Source of the DNA: Albugo candida
Taxonomy: Eukaryota; Oomycota; Peronosporomycetes; Albuginales; Albuginaceae
Assembly: GCA_905220665.1 (NCBI GenBank)
Contig: CAJNAR010000164.1
Location: 682,001 to 746,000 of the forward strand
DNA: 64,000 nucleotides
Reading direction: 5' to 3'
Shown: positions 1-12,088 of the stretch, in pieces
Position numbering within the stretch: position 1 is the stretch's first letter
Layout of the letters: the number at the start of each line of letters is the position of its first letter
Made by a program: the position numbers and the translations under genes
The notes under the pieces: model-generated
What the model saw: only the letters and a program-made list of their open reading frames with translations
Told to the model about the DNA's origin: nothing
Database searches by the model: none

Positions 1-1858
1 GAGAATCAAGCGATCGTAACCGCGTCCGAGTACGACTTTGACGGGGAGCTGTCTGATCTGGAATGATGTCATCAGTACTCGTATTTCTCAGCGATAGTAC
101 TCCATTGAAATTTCCTGGCTTCCCCACTGACAGCAACACGCGGGTTCCATGTGGAAGTGCCAGCAGATCACGTATTGGTTCTCCACTAGTGGTTGACAAA
201 TCCATTATTTGGTTTGACTTGATGAGAAAGCGTTTCTTTATCACATTCATGATCTGCTGTCCATCGCTACCTTCGTAGTAGGTAATCCCGACAGGCTGGC
301 CATAACTCGACAAGCTGTGAATTTTCAGCTCTTTGCAACGTGCATATCGGTAGTGTAATCCTTTGCGTGGCCTCGGAAGGTGAATATGCCATAGCCGACT
401 GACACAGACATCACATATTCGCTTAGACCGTTTCGAATCATCTGCTTCAGTGATCTTGTTATCGTTAATCTGGTTTGCTATCCGGATGCTGGAACATTTA
501 CTGCAAAACTCTTTTTTACAAAAGCTGCATCGATATTTCCAATCCAGTATTTTAAAAACTTTGCAGCATAGAGAGCAATTTTCTGATGCGTTTGAATCCT
601 TCACTTCCAATGGAAGCGGTCGATCTGGAATCTTGTCCTGCAGTAGTGAGTCTAATTCCGACTCTGTGATACTGTTCCCATTATATAGTCTCATTTCTTC
701 TTCCATCAATGCATGAAGGAAGCCTGCATTAGGATAAACCACACCTCGGTTGGCTAGAACAAAGTTGGTTGCAGTCACTAAGGACCAGTAGCGAGCCCGC
801 ATCAGATACATGATAACTAATGTACCCGAACGAGAAATGCCTTGTGTACAATGAACCAAAACTCGAGCGTGCTGGATGCGCTTTGCATTCTCGATAAATG
901 CGAATACTTCCTCGAAAAATTGGGAGATGTTCTCTTCTGGTCTGTCCTTAATTGTGACAATGCAATATAGCACCCCAATATTTTCAAAAACATTTCCTAC
1001 ATCCAAGCTAGCGTTGACAATATGGGTGATTCCAAGGTCCCGAAGAACTTTCTTCGATTGTGCGTGCCACATATTACCAAGAAATAAGAATCCCTCTAAA
1101 ATCTCATTTGGGTAGTTGATGGCATGCATGCCACTTAGAGTACGATGTAGTGTTTTATCTCTTTCATTTGAATAAGCTAATGTCGTACAAAAGTGATAGC
1201 GATGTTTGAAGGTTGCGAACCCATCACTTAGTATCTTCACACTCATGACCAGACCATCTTCGACAAATATTTTTGCCAGACGAAGCATCCAGCAATCCTG
1301 AGGTTTTTCCGCTTCGGTGTTGCATTCATAGATCAAATCAAAAGCAGAGACCATGGCGGAGATTCGTAGAGCATTCCCAAATAGTACAACTTCTCGTAGA
1401 CTGCGTTTTTTCGGTGTCAGACATGCACGATATTCAAGTGGAATGTAAGCGACTATTTGGTCAATCGAGATGCAATTTTCGCTTGGTGGAATTGAGATTG
1501 CAGTTGAAATTGTGTCTCTTTCAAAATCAGGTTTTGGTCTAGTATCGACGAGAATCATCCCGGTTGATGCTTGCACTTGATTGTACAGCCATTTACAGTT
1601 GACACGCTCCGTCCGTACTTTTCTCTTTGGCAGAGAAATGCTGCCTTGTATCTCAGCGCTTGTATTTGTCCTTGCATTGATGCAACTTGTCGCTGAATTG
1701 TCTGTATTGCAACTCGTTGAACAAAGACATTTCCCTGAATCGCATTGTGCTGTAGAATATGGAAGCGATTCCATATGCTTTTGTCTGGCATGCGGTTTCG
1801 CGCAAGCCTTAATTTGATCGGTCCCATCCTTTTGTCTGACGTGTCGCCGTTGTTGCAT
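1..1858 (-). CDS. Rhodanese-like + dual-specificity phosphatase + FYVE-like finger protein (3' end cut off by window)
   Basis: An open frame runs from an ATG at 1858 off the left edge (about 619 codons seen, no stop). In-frame upstream sequence reaches a stop near 1990 with no earlier ATG. The N-terminus is Ser/Thr- and Cys-rich. Residues about 90-215 look like a rhodanese fold (MILVDTRP at residue 101), but the usual active-site Cys loop reads VVLFGN, so it is probably non-catalytic. Residues about 255-395 are a dual-specificity phosphatase with the P-loop HCTQGISRS (Cys 337) and an upstream Asp in KDRPEEN. Residues about 428-485 hold a FYVE-like zinc finger: CSLC, YRCSFCKKEFCSKC and RICDVC; the basic RHHCR motif is replaced by KYRC. 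The rhodanese-plus-phosphatase order is that of MAP-kinase phosphatases. I infer a phosphatase recruited to membranes or other partners through the finger; PI3P binding is doubtful without the basic motif. Confidence 0.85.
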   Translation of the reverse strand, partial: MQQRRHVRQKDGTDQIKACAKPHARQKHMESLPYSTAQCDSGKCLCSTSCNTDNSATSCINARTNTSAEIQGSISLPKRKVRTERVNCKWLYNQVQASTGMILVDTRPKPDFERDTISTAISIPPSENCISIDQIVAYIPLEYRACLTPKKRSLREVVLFGNALRISAMVSAFDLIYECNTEAEKPQDCWMLRLAKIFVEDGLVMSVKILSDGFATFKHRYHFCTTLAYSNERDKTLHRTLSGMHAINYPNEILEGFLFLGNMWHAQSKKVLRDLGITHIVNASLDVGNVFENIGVLYCIVTIKDRPEENISQFFEEVFAFIENAKRIQHARVLVHCTQGISRSGTLVIMYLMRARYWSLVTATNFVLANRGVVYPNAGFLHALMEEEMRLYNGNSITESELDSLLQDKIPDRPLPLEVKDSNASENCSLCCKVFKILDWKYRCSFCKKEFCSKCSSIRIANQINDNKITEADDSKRSKRICDVCVSRLWHIHLPRPRKGLHYRYARCKELKIHSLSSYGQPVGITYYEGSDGQQIMNVIKKRFLIKSNQIMDLSTTSGEPIRDLLALPHGTRVLLSVGKPGNFNGVLSLRNTSTDDIIPDQTAPRQSRTRTRLRSLDS

Positions 1859-2290
1859 ATGTGACCGGCACAATCGTAAGACTTGTCGTACTATCGAATC
1901 TACTCGGTACCTAGTGGCCTGTTTTTGCAAAAATTTAAATTTGCCAGTGATAGAGAAAAGAGGTTTAGAGAACACGTGACCAGTTGGAGAATTCTACTCG
2001 AATTTACTCTGCACCTTTTGCTTCTATAAGCCGTCTTCGGTCAAAAACAGAAAAGACATGGGATCACGACACACAGATACAGCCTACAACAGGTCGACGT
2101 CAGCATGAAGCATTTATATGATTGGTTGTAACTCCCTGGCTATAAAACACTAGATAAACAATTTCTCGCACGCCTGCGCAAGTCATTATTGTCTTGTCTT
2201 AATTTGCAATGGGAGAATTGGCAATGAATGCTTAGAATAGCCAGTAAATCAAGTCCAAATTATGGAAAAACTAAATCGCTCACGCTGAAC
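1859..2290. other. Intergenic, divergent promoters
   Basis: This interval separates the divergently transcribed phosphatase (minus) and PHD protein (plus) genes, so it must hold both promoters. I see no RNA gene or transposon in it and no confident core-promoter motif. Confidence 0.5.
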
Positions 2291-5200
2291 ATGGAATTCG
2301 GATCCTCCGATAGTACTGTAAGGCGTTTAAATAGAAGACTTCTTTAAAAAACGATTAAGCTGAAAAAGCAAACGTATTTGCTATCATTGTTGCTCCAGAT
2401 ATAGCCAATTCCTTGACCATTTGCATCGATAAATCTCCACTTTTCGACAGGTGCACTCTTCCATGCAATCTGATAGTAACAACAGCGCTGAGAGTCACTT
2501 TCGATGCTGTGTTTGCTTCGATAATTCGGATAATTGGAGCGGTGTACTGGTTCAGTGTTCTTCTTGTGCGATACACGTTCACACCAGATGCTATGGTTTG
2601 AGTGATTCTACCGACTTGCAGACGTGGCAATGTGAGCGCTGCTTATACTTACAAAATGCTCCCCAAGATACTTCGGATGACGAAAATATTATTCCGTACT
2701 GTGCGATCTGTCCAATAGAAGGTGGTGCCTTGAAACAATCTATTCACACTGGTGTATGGTGTCATGTAGTTTGTTCATCTTGGATACCTGAGCTGTCACA
2801 TGCTATAAAGGCAAACTCGATGAATGCGATTGATCTGAGTCTCCTAGATCCTAGTCGCGAAGGTTTACGCTGCCTGGTATGTGGACAGCGGGGTGGATGT
2901 ATACAGTGTCTAAGTAAGCGCTGCGCTCGATCCTTTCATGTCATGTGCGCGATTCGATCTCCGTCAAGTCTTGTCTTCACTGGATACGATCGAAACAATC
3001 ATCAATCGTATCATTGCCATGTGCATGCACCAGAAGTACTCAAGCAGAACGACATAGTTGAGATTGTAGATACGAAGTGGAGAAAAAAGCGGCAGCTCCA
3101 AGAACTACTTGATACTCGTCGTAATCAAGCAGGAAGACTGGTGGACGGTAATGGTAAATGTAATATCTGTAATGCTAAAGTTGGTACAAGCGCGCTGGTC
3201 AGACATGAAGTTAAGTGTATGCTCACCTGGCTCACCGCTATGGAAATGGATGCAAGAAAAAAAGCACTCGAAAAAACAAAGCAACCTCCCGTCCAGATTC
3301 CTTATCAATCTTCAATGTCATCACTTTTGAGGTCGGAAACTACAACTGCCTCTATCATCAAACAGTCGAGCTTTAATCCAGATCAAAAAATTCTATGTAA
3401 GAATAGCGTAGAAAAGAAGAATCACTCATTACCAGTGAGGCGACCATGTCCTAAATGCGGAGATCTGATCAAGGAGACATATATGATAAGTCATCTAAGA
3501 AGAAGATGCTCGCAAAACCCAGAATCCACGCATTGCAAACGTGGTCGATTAAAAAAATCATATATCAAGCGGCGGAGCTTCTCGAATAAGAATGGAACGA
3601 CATATCGAAGAAACCTTGTTCAGGATAATGCATTAGAGTATGGCAGTTATCCATCAACGAATGCAACTGAGGAGAAAGATTCACTATTCTCGTGCGATGT
3701 ACTTTTCTCGAGTTGGCCAGGTCAGACCACTGGCGATCGAATGGATACTTCATTTTTCTGGACCATCGTGCACAATTACTTCTACTGTAGCACCATCTCA
3801 GATACGCAACAACTTGATAGGATTTGTCGTGATTTTTGTGGTTCTCAGTTTTCGGATCTCACGACGAGACCCCAATCAGGAGATTTGATGGAGTGCAAGC
3901 TGACCGCTGTGATCACACGGGAGTATGGAGCAGGCAAGAGACAGCACATACAATGTCTATATTTGGATGAAATGATACATCAGTGTGATTTCATGATGCG
4001 ATCAAGCTGTGTCAAATGTCCTGAAGATTTTGAATCGCGATTACAGCTTGAAGTTGCTCACGAAGACAAGCTAGCGCGTCATTTGTCCATACACCAAACA
4101 ATCAAACAAAAAAATGGGAAGAAGATAGATATCTATGGTAGCTCGGAAAGCGAGCGTCTCATGGCTTCACCAAAAAGCTGTCTAATTCCTCAGGCGGTCT
4201 CCCGCCCGGTCAGTATTCAATTCAAGAATAGAGATTTTATCGTTCGGGGTCTCCTGCATCTACATCTACTCCAGGATAAGCAAACCCTCAGTGATGACTT
4301 ACCGAAAAGGGAGACAGTCTGGTCCAAGTATACTACTGATTCTAATCTGCGTGTTGTTGGTGCTGACCTTCCATCCGTCATCAATTCGGAATCGAGCACA
4401 AATTTGTGGACCTCGTTGCAGTTGCTCAGCGTATGCCCCGCACCCTACACCAGCACAGATGTCACAGTGGACGAACTGACTCCACAGATCAACTTTCTTA
4501 TTGAGAATGTTTGTGAACAAGCAAGACGAAACCGGACAAAGCTTCAATCAATCTGCTTTCGTTTCAAGAGCGTCACGCAGACTCAAACAAAGTCACAATT
4601 TGACTCAGAAATTGTGGGGTCCTACTACAAGGAGCTAGCATGGTGGAAAGTTGTATGCAAAAGCATGATTGCAGGTTTCTCTCTCGCAATAAGCTTACGT
4701 GACAGAAGTTTAGGAAGCAAAAACTCGGAATACCTCGATGATGGAACATGCGTTGTGTGCTTTGACGGGCAGTCACCAGAAGCCAATCCTATCATATTTT
4801 GCGATCGATGTGATCTTGCTGTACATCAACACTGCTACGGAATCACAAAAGTTCCATCCAATGAATTTCTGTGTGATCGCTGCAAGAACCAAGATGGATC
4901 ACGAATTCCAACAAACAATGCCATCTCAAAAGTTTTCTGTCAGTTATGCCCAGTACAAGATGGAGCTCTCAAACAAACTGTAGATGGAAAGTGGGTACAT
5001 GCTGTTTGTGCGTTGTGGTGCCCAGGTGTATGGATAGGAAATCTTTTCAGCATGACAGGTATCAACCTGGCTACTATCACATCATCAGCGCGATTTATTG
5101 ACACACTTGCTGAAATCGAGGCAATATGTCGACAATCGCGACAATCCCTTTCAACTGATGAAGCGAAATTGGAATGTTTAGCTGATACAGCGGCTATTCA

Positions 5201-6970
5201 TCGACTGAAAAAAGGATTTCTGTGTATATTTTGTCGTATTTCCTGCGGACGAACGATCCAATGCAGCTTTGCCGATTGTCGATGTTCATTTCATCCATTG
5301 TGCGCATGGTATGCAGGAGTGCCAATGTTTATAGAGCAATCTACGAATACGGTCGTGTACGCAGGTGGAGGCGCAGGCCTTAAATTCTCGATCTTATGTC
5401 ATGATCACGCCAATACAGTAGGAGCGGACCGTCAGTACATCTTGGATCAGCGAGCAAGGCGTCGTCGTCTGCGTATCGATCTGTATTATCGCACGTCAAG
5501 CAAAAAGAGTCGATATCGCGAGGCAAGACAATCAACAGCAGATCAATCTCCTAAAGAAACTAATGAACCCGCTTTAAGCAGCTTATCCTGGGATGGTATC
5601 CACGAAGATACTGAATTTTGCACAGCCTGCTTCCATTATGCATCTCCTTCAACAGATGAAAAGTATCCCGAAAAAGTCCATGGTCGACAATTTTTAATCC
5701 GGTGCCAGCAGTGTCATATCATCATACATGCAGCGTGCGCAATCTCACAAATTGGCTCATTTTCCGATTCAGTTCAAAGTGACTGGGTCTGTGAAAAATG
5801 CAAACTCACGACTGGCAATGACCATGCTCCAAGTTGTATTGTGTGCGATGAAAGCGGCGATTACATGATGCCATGTGTGGAAGTCGAAGTCTCCACTTCA
5901 TGGCAATTCAAGGAGCGAATTCGCGAGCTCCTATCTTCTGCTGGGTCCGGTGTGCGTAGTCAAAGCGCTGACGTGAAAAAACTAGCTGGCGGTATCGGTT
6001 CGCCAATTCATAAAGGCGAATGGATGCATGTCTTTTGCAGCAAATGGATCAAAGCTAGATATATTCGACGTGACAAGATTCTATTTGCCTTGAAATCGTT
6101 TTCAACAGCTAACCACTCGCCCCGGTGTGATATTTGCTTGAGGAAAACAGTAAGTCTGATGAGTTCAAAAATTGTATGCGAGGTGTATAAACTCATCTTT
6201 CTTTTTAGAATCAGTACGTCAAGTGCGAAAATTGCCCGAAAAAATTTCATCCAATTTGTGCAGCTCGACAGAATTACTTTGTCGCATGCGGTGCTAGAAA
6301 TACAAGAAAAGTGTGCTGCACATCGCATTCTCCAAATAATGCCGCATTTGATTTCAGGCGGCAAATGTGGATCACAGAGGAAGCAGTACAGCACTTGCAC
6401 GCAGTTCGATATGCTTTCGAGCGTGGTAGGTTACTGATAGAGATGTGCCGACAACGCGAGAAGCAGAAAAAACGAATCATACAAGCCAACTTGTTTCCGT
6501 TGCTGCGAAACTCAATCGACATAGTTATAACGAGGCGTCCATGTCAATCGATGAAGAATGTGTATGCGGTACTCACTGGAGAATCTTTAATAGAGCCGCG
6601 GCCTGTTGTTCGATGTCACAAATCTGTCGTGGTACACACTAAGGGTGAAGGCAAGCGGTCAGTTCGCCAGAACACTAGCCAAAATAGTGGACTAAGAGCG
6701 CGGAAAGCGAAGGATACCGCCGGCCTTGCGATGAGCGACTTGCGCCGCAGTACTCGTCACCTTGAGGACAAGATGAAGAAGCTGACACCTCCTCGAGATA
6801 CTGCAACACGTCGGATGAGTGACACCTTGTGTGAGTCCCCACAAAAAAAGCGTCAGCGAAGAGAAAAGAGCTTTACTGCTGCTCAAGTCATCAGCGCATT
6901 TCGAGATTTTTCGGAGCAAGAGTTAGATTTTGATGAAGTGATTCCTCAACGATATCCTGAATTGGCTTGA
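2291..6970 (+). CDS. Multi-PHD/extended-PHD finger chromatin reader
   Basis: Three PHD plus extended-PHD cassettes can be read. Cassette 1: PHD at about 2505-2645 and ePHD to about 3020. Cassette 2: PHD at about 4745-4880 and ePHD to about 5390. Cassette 3: PHD at about 5615-5800 and ePHD to about 6300. Two C2HC fingers (CNICNAKVGTSALVRHEVKC near 3155 and a second near 3445-3510) lie between cassettes 1 and 2. Two introns are inferred. The second (6150-6208, GTAAGT..TTTTTAG, 59 nt) restores the last ePHD, which otherwise runs out of frame. The first is tentative: exon 2291-2317 (nine codons) spliced over 2318-2450 in frame; without it the first ATG is at 2463. The C-terminal exon is basic and ends at TGA 6968-6970. 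PHD-ePHD cassettes of the BRPF/JADE/AF10 kind read histone tails. No SET, bromo or acetyltransferase domain is visible, so this is probably a nuclear scaffold or reader subunit. Confidence 0.85.
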
Positions 6971-8166
6971 CACCTCTTGGGTTTGAGTATCTGGCATGCA
7001 ATAGATGTGCTCATTTGGTCTTGTCTTTAGCATGGGCTACTTGTGGATTGCATTTTGTGCACTACGCCTCAGCGGCATACCCTTACTAGTTTTGTAGAAC
7101 TATTCGACTGCCAGTCAAATGGGAAAGTATGATTTATTGCCCAAAGGAGATATTTGCTTCATCAAATTAATTGTACTTACACTACTGATCCAACACGATC
7201 TGGACACTGGACTTGTGGTGCTGGGATCGCCGCCTTTGCAACACCGCTAAATAGTGCCACTATATCCACTACATGTACTCATCACGCCAAGTCCGAGAGC
7301 AATCAATGATTAGATGTGCAATACCGGCAGTAGCGCTGAACTGGCTACATAAAATGCACCTTATTTATCAATTCAAGCTGTTGAGTGACGACGAATTCCA
7401 TCAAAACAGCAACACAGAGAGTATTTGAGCCGCGTGTTAACGGTGAGAGGGTACAGGGTAATTCGATTTTATGTAGACGATTGAAGACGCAGCAATACCG
7501 ACCATTATGGATAACATGCACTCTTGATGCCTACAATGCTTCTTAAAATGCGAGACGGTTACGAAGCATTTTATCCTACCTTCCCGTTTAAGATGTTTGA
7601 TCATAGAAGGATTTTCGCTCATATCGTGTGATGCCAACACAACGCAATGCTCGCGAGGATTTTGTAATGCCACTTTATGGACGGATTTGAAATAAGATGT
7701 TCATATGATACACTTTTTGGGTAATGCAAAGTGCTGTGTATAATTGAACCGGTAGTTACATTTATTTGTGTGAACATTTCGTGCAACTTTTCTTCTGACT
7801 ATTTCTAAAGTCCGATGTACTTTAAAAGAGCTCTACTCGAACCTCCGATACCTTAGAATAATTGTCGCTGGTGAGATTGCCGACAAATTCTCATCCATGA
7901 CCGCGTTTGCTTGATAAATATTCAATGGTTAAGGCTTGAAAACCTTAGCGAACATCTCCATACATGGGACTTGTAAATAAAGCAGCATAGCTTCGAGCGT
8001 TTTAAAAAAGAGATCGCGATAGTGAAATGCGCTCGATAGACTTGAACGCTCAAAAAAGTGACCGATCCATTGAATTATAAAAAAGTAACTTCGCGTCTAA
8101 CGTGGTACATAGTATTTGCTTGAATTATGCTTCTATACACAGTTAAGCCACATTGTTGCATGGAAA
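6971..8166. other. Intergenic, no gene recognised
   Basis: AT-rich sequence between the PHD gene and tRNA-Asn. Short open frames exist (for example minus 7437-7673) but none shows a recognisable domain, signal peptide or splice structure. Confidence 0.5.
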
Positions 8167-8239
8167 TCTCCTATAGCTCAGTTGGTAGAGCGTGTGGCTG
8201 TTAACCATAAGGTCGCTGGTTCAAACCCAGCTGGGAGAG
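8167..8239 (+). tRNA. tRNA-Asn (anticodon GTT)
   Basis: A 73-nt cloverleaf. Acceptor TCTCCTA (8167-8173) pairs with TGGGAGA (8232-8238) with one G-U pair. The anticodon loop CTGTTAA gives GUU. The T-arm is GCTGG-TTCAAAC-CCAGC. No intron. A- and B-box sequences are intact, so it is probably functional. Confidence 0.9.
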
Positions 8240-8636
8240 ATTGATGCCACTCAATCAATTTGCGAAAACAGTTCAGGTGTTGCTTGACTAGAACTATTGA
8301 TTTTACAAATCGCGGGGTACGTCTTCGACAGTGCAACAATCTCAATTTTGCCGGTACTAAATGCGATTTTGGTGCATATTTAAGAACAAAAATAACTACA
8401 GATTTCAGCATATGAGCCTTTGTGTTCAACGGAATGTATTCATTCGATGTCACAATGCGAAGATTTGTTATACCGTTAATCGATTCAACCGCTGGCTCGC
8501 AATTTTAACGAAGTGCAACTGTAAAGAGCGAGAGAAATATATATCCGGCTCCATTGCGCAACACCTATTCATACCCCTGCTGCTCGATCGATTCCAATGG
8601 ACATCGACGACACGACCACGTCATCACCTGTGTCAG

Positions 8637-8786
8637 TGATGGGTTCGGTATTCATCCCAAGGTTAGGTCGTGCGTATCTTTCATATCTTTTCATAAAACC
8701 GGTACTGAGAGAATCTTAAATAATACCATTTTGAGTCGTCGGCGGCCGAAGCAGAGGAGCCTTGTTCAGGAGTGAACGAGATATCA
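8637..8786 (+). repeat. 5' LTR of gypsy element 1 (150 bp)
   Basis: Begins TGATGGG and ends ATATCA. Its 150-bp length matches the LTRs of the gypsy element at 41.8-46.9 kb, which share the termini TGATG..ATATCA. Confidence 0.8.
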
Positions 8787-11700
8787 AAGTTAACTTTATT
8801 TACACCAGAAGTGGGGAAAGTAAGCAGCCAAAAGAAAATCATTCAAACCATATTGGAAGAAAAGTTGAGGGATGCAGAAAAATTAGGCGCAAAGTCAGAG
8901 TCGATAGAGCATCCAAAGAAACTGTTTTTAAGATCCCAAGATGTGTTCTGGGTGAAATTTGTAGCGGACCCTCCAGTGGCAGTCGCTTCTGTTAAAGTAC
9001 AGCTAAAAGAGGGATCAACTCCCATCATGGTAAAGTCTAGACGGTACCCACCTTCGCACAAGGATTATTTGAAGAAACATTTATCGGAACTCGTGGACCA
9101 CAATTTGGTTTACAGAAATCCAGATTCACATTGGGGAAGTGCCCCTCGCATCGTGGCAAAGAAAACAGTCGGTAAGCATCGCATGACAGTGAATTTACGT
9201 GCTATCAATGCACTAGCAGTACCGATGGCGTGACCAGTGCCGAAATTGTAGGTAGTCCTGGCTCAATTGGAAGGATCAACGTGTTATTTTTCGCTGCATT
9301 GTTTTCGTTTCTATTGGCAATTAACCTCTGGATGAGGCCAGCAAAGACTATTCCACAGTGGTAACATCAAACGGCTTATTATTGCGAATAGAGTGATCAT
9401 GGGATCAACAGATGCAGCGCCATACGCACAACAGGTGGCCGAACAAGTTATGAAGCCAGTATTGGGAAAAAGAGTGCAAGTATGGTTAGATGATGCTCTC
9501 GGGTATGCCGAAATGGATTCCATTCTTTTGGAAACATTAAAGATAGTATTAAATCACTGCGAGGAATATGGGGTGAAACTGAATCCAGCAAAATGTACAT
9601 TCCTCACCTATTCCACAATATGGTGCGGAAAGGAAATCTCAAAAGAAGGGATCAGTCTTTTTGCGTCGAGCTCAGGGCCTGTGCGAACACGTTACCCCGG
9701 AAACTGCAGCCGAACGTTAGCAATTTTTATGTGCTGTAAACTGGATGCGAAACAACATATCGAATTATACAGCACTGGTACAGGGTTTGCATGATGTCCT
9801 GTAAACTGCGACTAAAACTGCGGGAAGTAGAAAGAAGCGGAACCTTCTACACGTCTCTTTGAAAGACCACGGCTCGAGTATGAAACAAGACCAATGTCTG
9901 AGAAAATGAAAACAGCTATTAGCGATGGTACCCATGGCTCATCCAGAAGATACCTGGGAAGTCTGCATATGTTTACGGATGCATCTCAAGACCATTGGGG
10001 CCCTGTAGTCACGCAGCTGGTCCCGGGGGCATTTCTGAACAAAGACCAGAGCAAAATCATTTCCCATTGACATTTATGAGCGGATCTTCTTAAGGGTCAA
10101 TTTTGAGGTGGGCAACGATCAAAAAGGAAGCATACGCGATAGCGGAAACATGCAAAAGATTGGATTATCTGTTACTGAGAGAAGAGGGTTTCCGTACATT
10201 CACAAACCACCGCAACTTACAATTCGTTTAGGATCCACATAAGGTTGTTGGCACTATTTCTCGATATCGATCGGACAAACTACAACGTTGGGCAATGGTT
10301 CTACATATGTTTAGATATACGCTGGAGTATGTGGCAGGTGAAATAAGTGTATGGGGGGATTCATTATCATGATGGGGTAGCCGTCAACATGAAGTGGTCA
10401 AGCAAATAGCATCAAAGAGCTGTGCATTTGCAATGGTCGAAGACATTTCCCCGCTGGAAAATGAACATTTTGAATGGCCCTCCTTGCATGAAACCAGGGA
10501 GACACAGGAAAAAGAGCGCAAACACCTGATCCATCGGGGTCTGGTAAAGGATGCCGAGAGATCAATATGGGTGGATAAAAAAACGCATATGGATACAAGA
10601 TGCATCTATCGGTTTACAAAAAGGCTATGCATCCTAGCTCATGCCGGCTCGGCAGGCCATCGTGAGATGACTACAACATTATGTATACTAGCAGAACATG
10701 TATGAACGACAAGGTGTCAGATGTGCGAGAATTTGTGAAAAATTGCTTACATTGGTGGCAAATTGAGAAATATGTCCGAGACCTTATGGAGAGACACTAC
10801 GAGCAGCCAAGCCGAACGAACTACTGTACTTTGATTTCCTGATCATGCGTAAAGGAATTAATGGAATCTGTACGTACTGGTAGTAAAAGATGAGATGAGT
10901 GGATTCTGCGAGCTGATACCAACAAGAATAGCGAACACGGAGGTGACCGTCCAGGCGCTCTTGGATTGGTTTAAGCGGTATGGTGTGGTTCTATGTGGGT
11001 ACCGGATCAAGGCTCTCATTTCGAAAACGAAGTCATGGAGCAATAAAAAAAAAGGTGGGTGCTACACACCATTTCGTCACGGCGTGTTGCCCGTGAGCAA
11101 CTGGAACGGTGGAGGTAATGAATCGTCAGGCGCTCAAAGTCATGCGGTCCCTGCTGAGCGAGCGCAAATAGCAGATCGAATATTGGCCAAATTTACTTGT
11201 GTCAGTCAACGTTAAACCAGCCTTCATCCAGTTGACTTGGTGGAATTGCTCCGGTCAGTGTACATACCAGCCACCGGGAGGAATGCAGCTTTTCTCGTGT
11301 ACAAACAAGGCCTTGATGACACGCAGCTGAAGCATATTGAAGCGTTGCAAGCTACGCTGGACGTCATGCGTCAGCGAGTTTCCGACATGGCACAGAAAAA
11401 AATAACGCTGCGAGACGTAGACAAAACAAAAAGCACGGCGTGTCTCCAGTAAATTTCTCAATCGGGGATTTTGTTCTATCTGGAAGTGTTGTACGATGAA
11501 CAAACAAGCTCATGTTACATTGGAAGGGATCTTATCGGGGAGTGAAAACATTAAAGGGTGGACTTACGACAAACAAGAATTGGTTGAGCCGTTTGCTATT
11601 ATTACCCGGCATGTCACGAGATTGGAATTCTACAGCGAGATTTGGAAGTTACGCAAGATTTGCAAGAGTACGTGGTGTATGCAATGGGGGGCATCTGGTG

Positions 11701-12088
11701 CAAAAGTTTCTGGAATGCCGTATCAATCCAGATACACATCAGTGGGAGGTTCTAGTTCAATGGATCAGTTTGGATGTTGCTGATAATAGCTGGGAGCCTG
11801 CAAGCATTCTTCAGGAAGATGTCCCGAAGTTATTCAGACGATGGGTGGCATCCGAACCTAAGGCGGAAGCTTTGCGAGTTTCTGGAATGCCGTATCAATC
11901 CAGATACACATCAGTGGGAGGTTCTAGTTCAATGGATCAGTTTGGATGTTGCTGATAATAGCTGGGAGCCTGCAAGCATTCTTCAGGAAGATGTCCCGAA
12001 GTTATTCAGACGATGGGTGGCATCCGAACCTAAGGCGGAAGCTTTGCGAACTTTCATTCACACTGAAAGTACAAGAAGGAGAGATAAA
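8787..12088 (+). pseudogene. Gypsy pol remnant (RT, RNase H, integrase, chromodomain)
   Basis: Pieces of a pol polyprotein in several frames. 8790-9233 is the region before RT plus its N-terminus (SRRYPPSHKDY, YRNPDSHWGSAPRIVAKK). 9393-9700 is the RT core with VWLDDALGY as the catalytic box. RNase H-like remains lie at about 9960-10360 (FTDASQDHWG), integrase zinc-finger remains at about 10620-10760, and chromodomain sequence (HQWEVLVQWISLDVADNSWEP) at 11700-12050. Many stops and frameshifts and the lack of gag make it inactive. The chromodomain places it among chromoviruses. Confidence 0.8.
11706..12049 (+). repeat. Perfect 172-bp tandem duplication within the chromodomain
   Basis: 11706-11877 and 11878-12049 are identical over all 172 bases as read by eye. 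172 is not a multiple of three, so the second copy changes frame. It is a much younger event than the decay around it, or an assembly artefact. Confidence 0.9.

Noticed and set aside
1555..1827. 90-codon minus-strand frame
   Set aside because: It overlaps the phosphatase gene in another frame; the frame from ATG 1858 gives the rhodanese and phosphatase domains.
6008..6400. Minus-strand 130-codon frame
   Set aside because: It lies opposite the last ePHD and its intron, where the plus strand has conserved zinc ligands.
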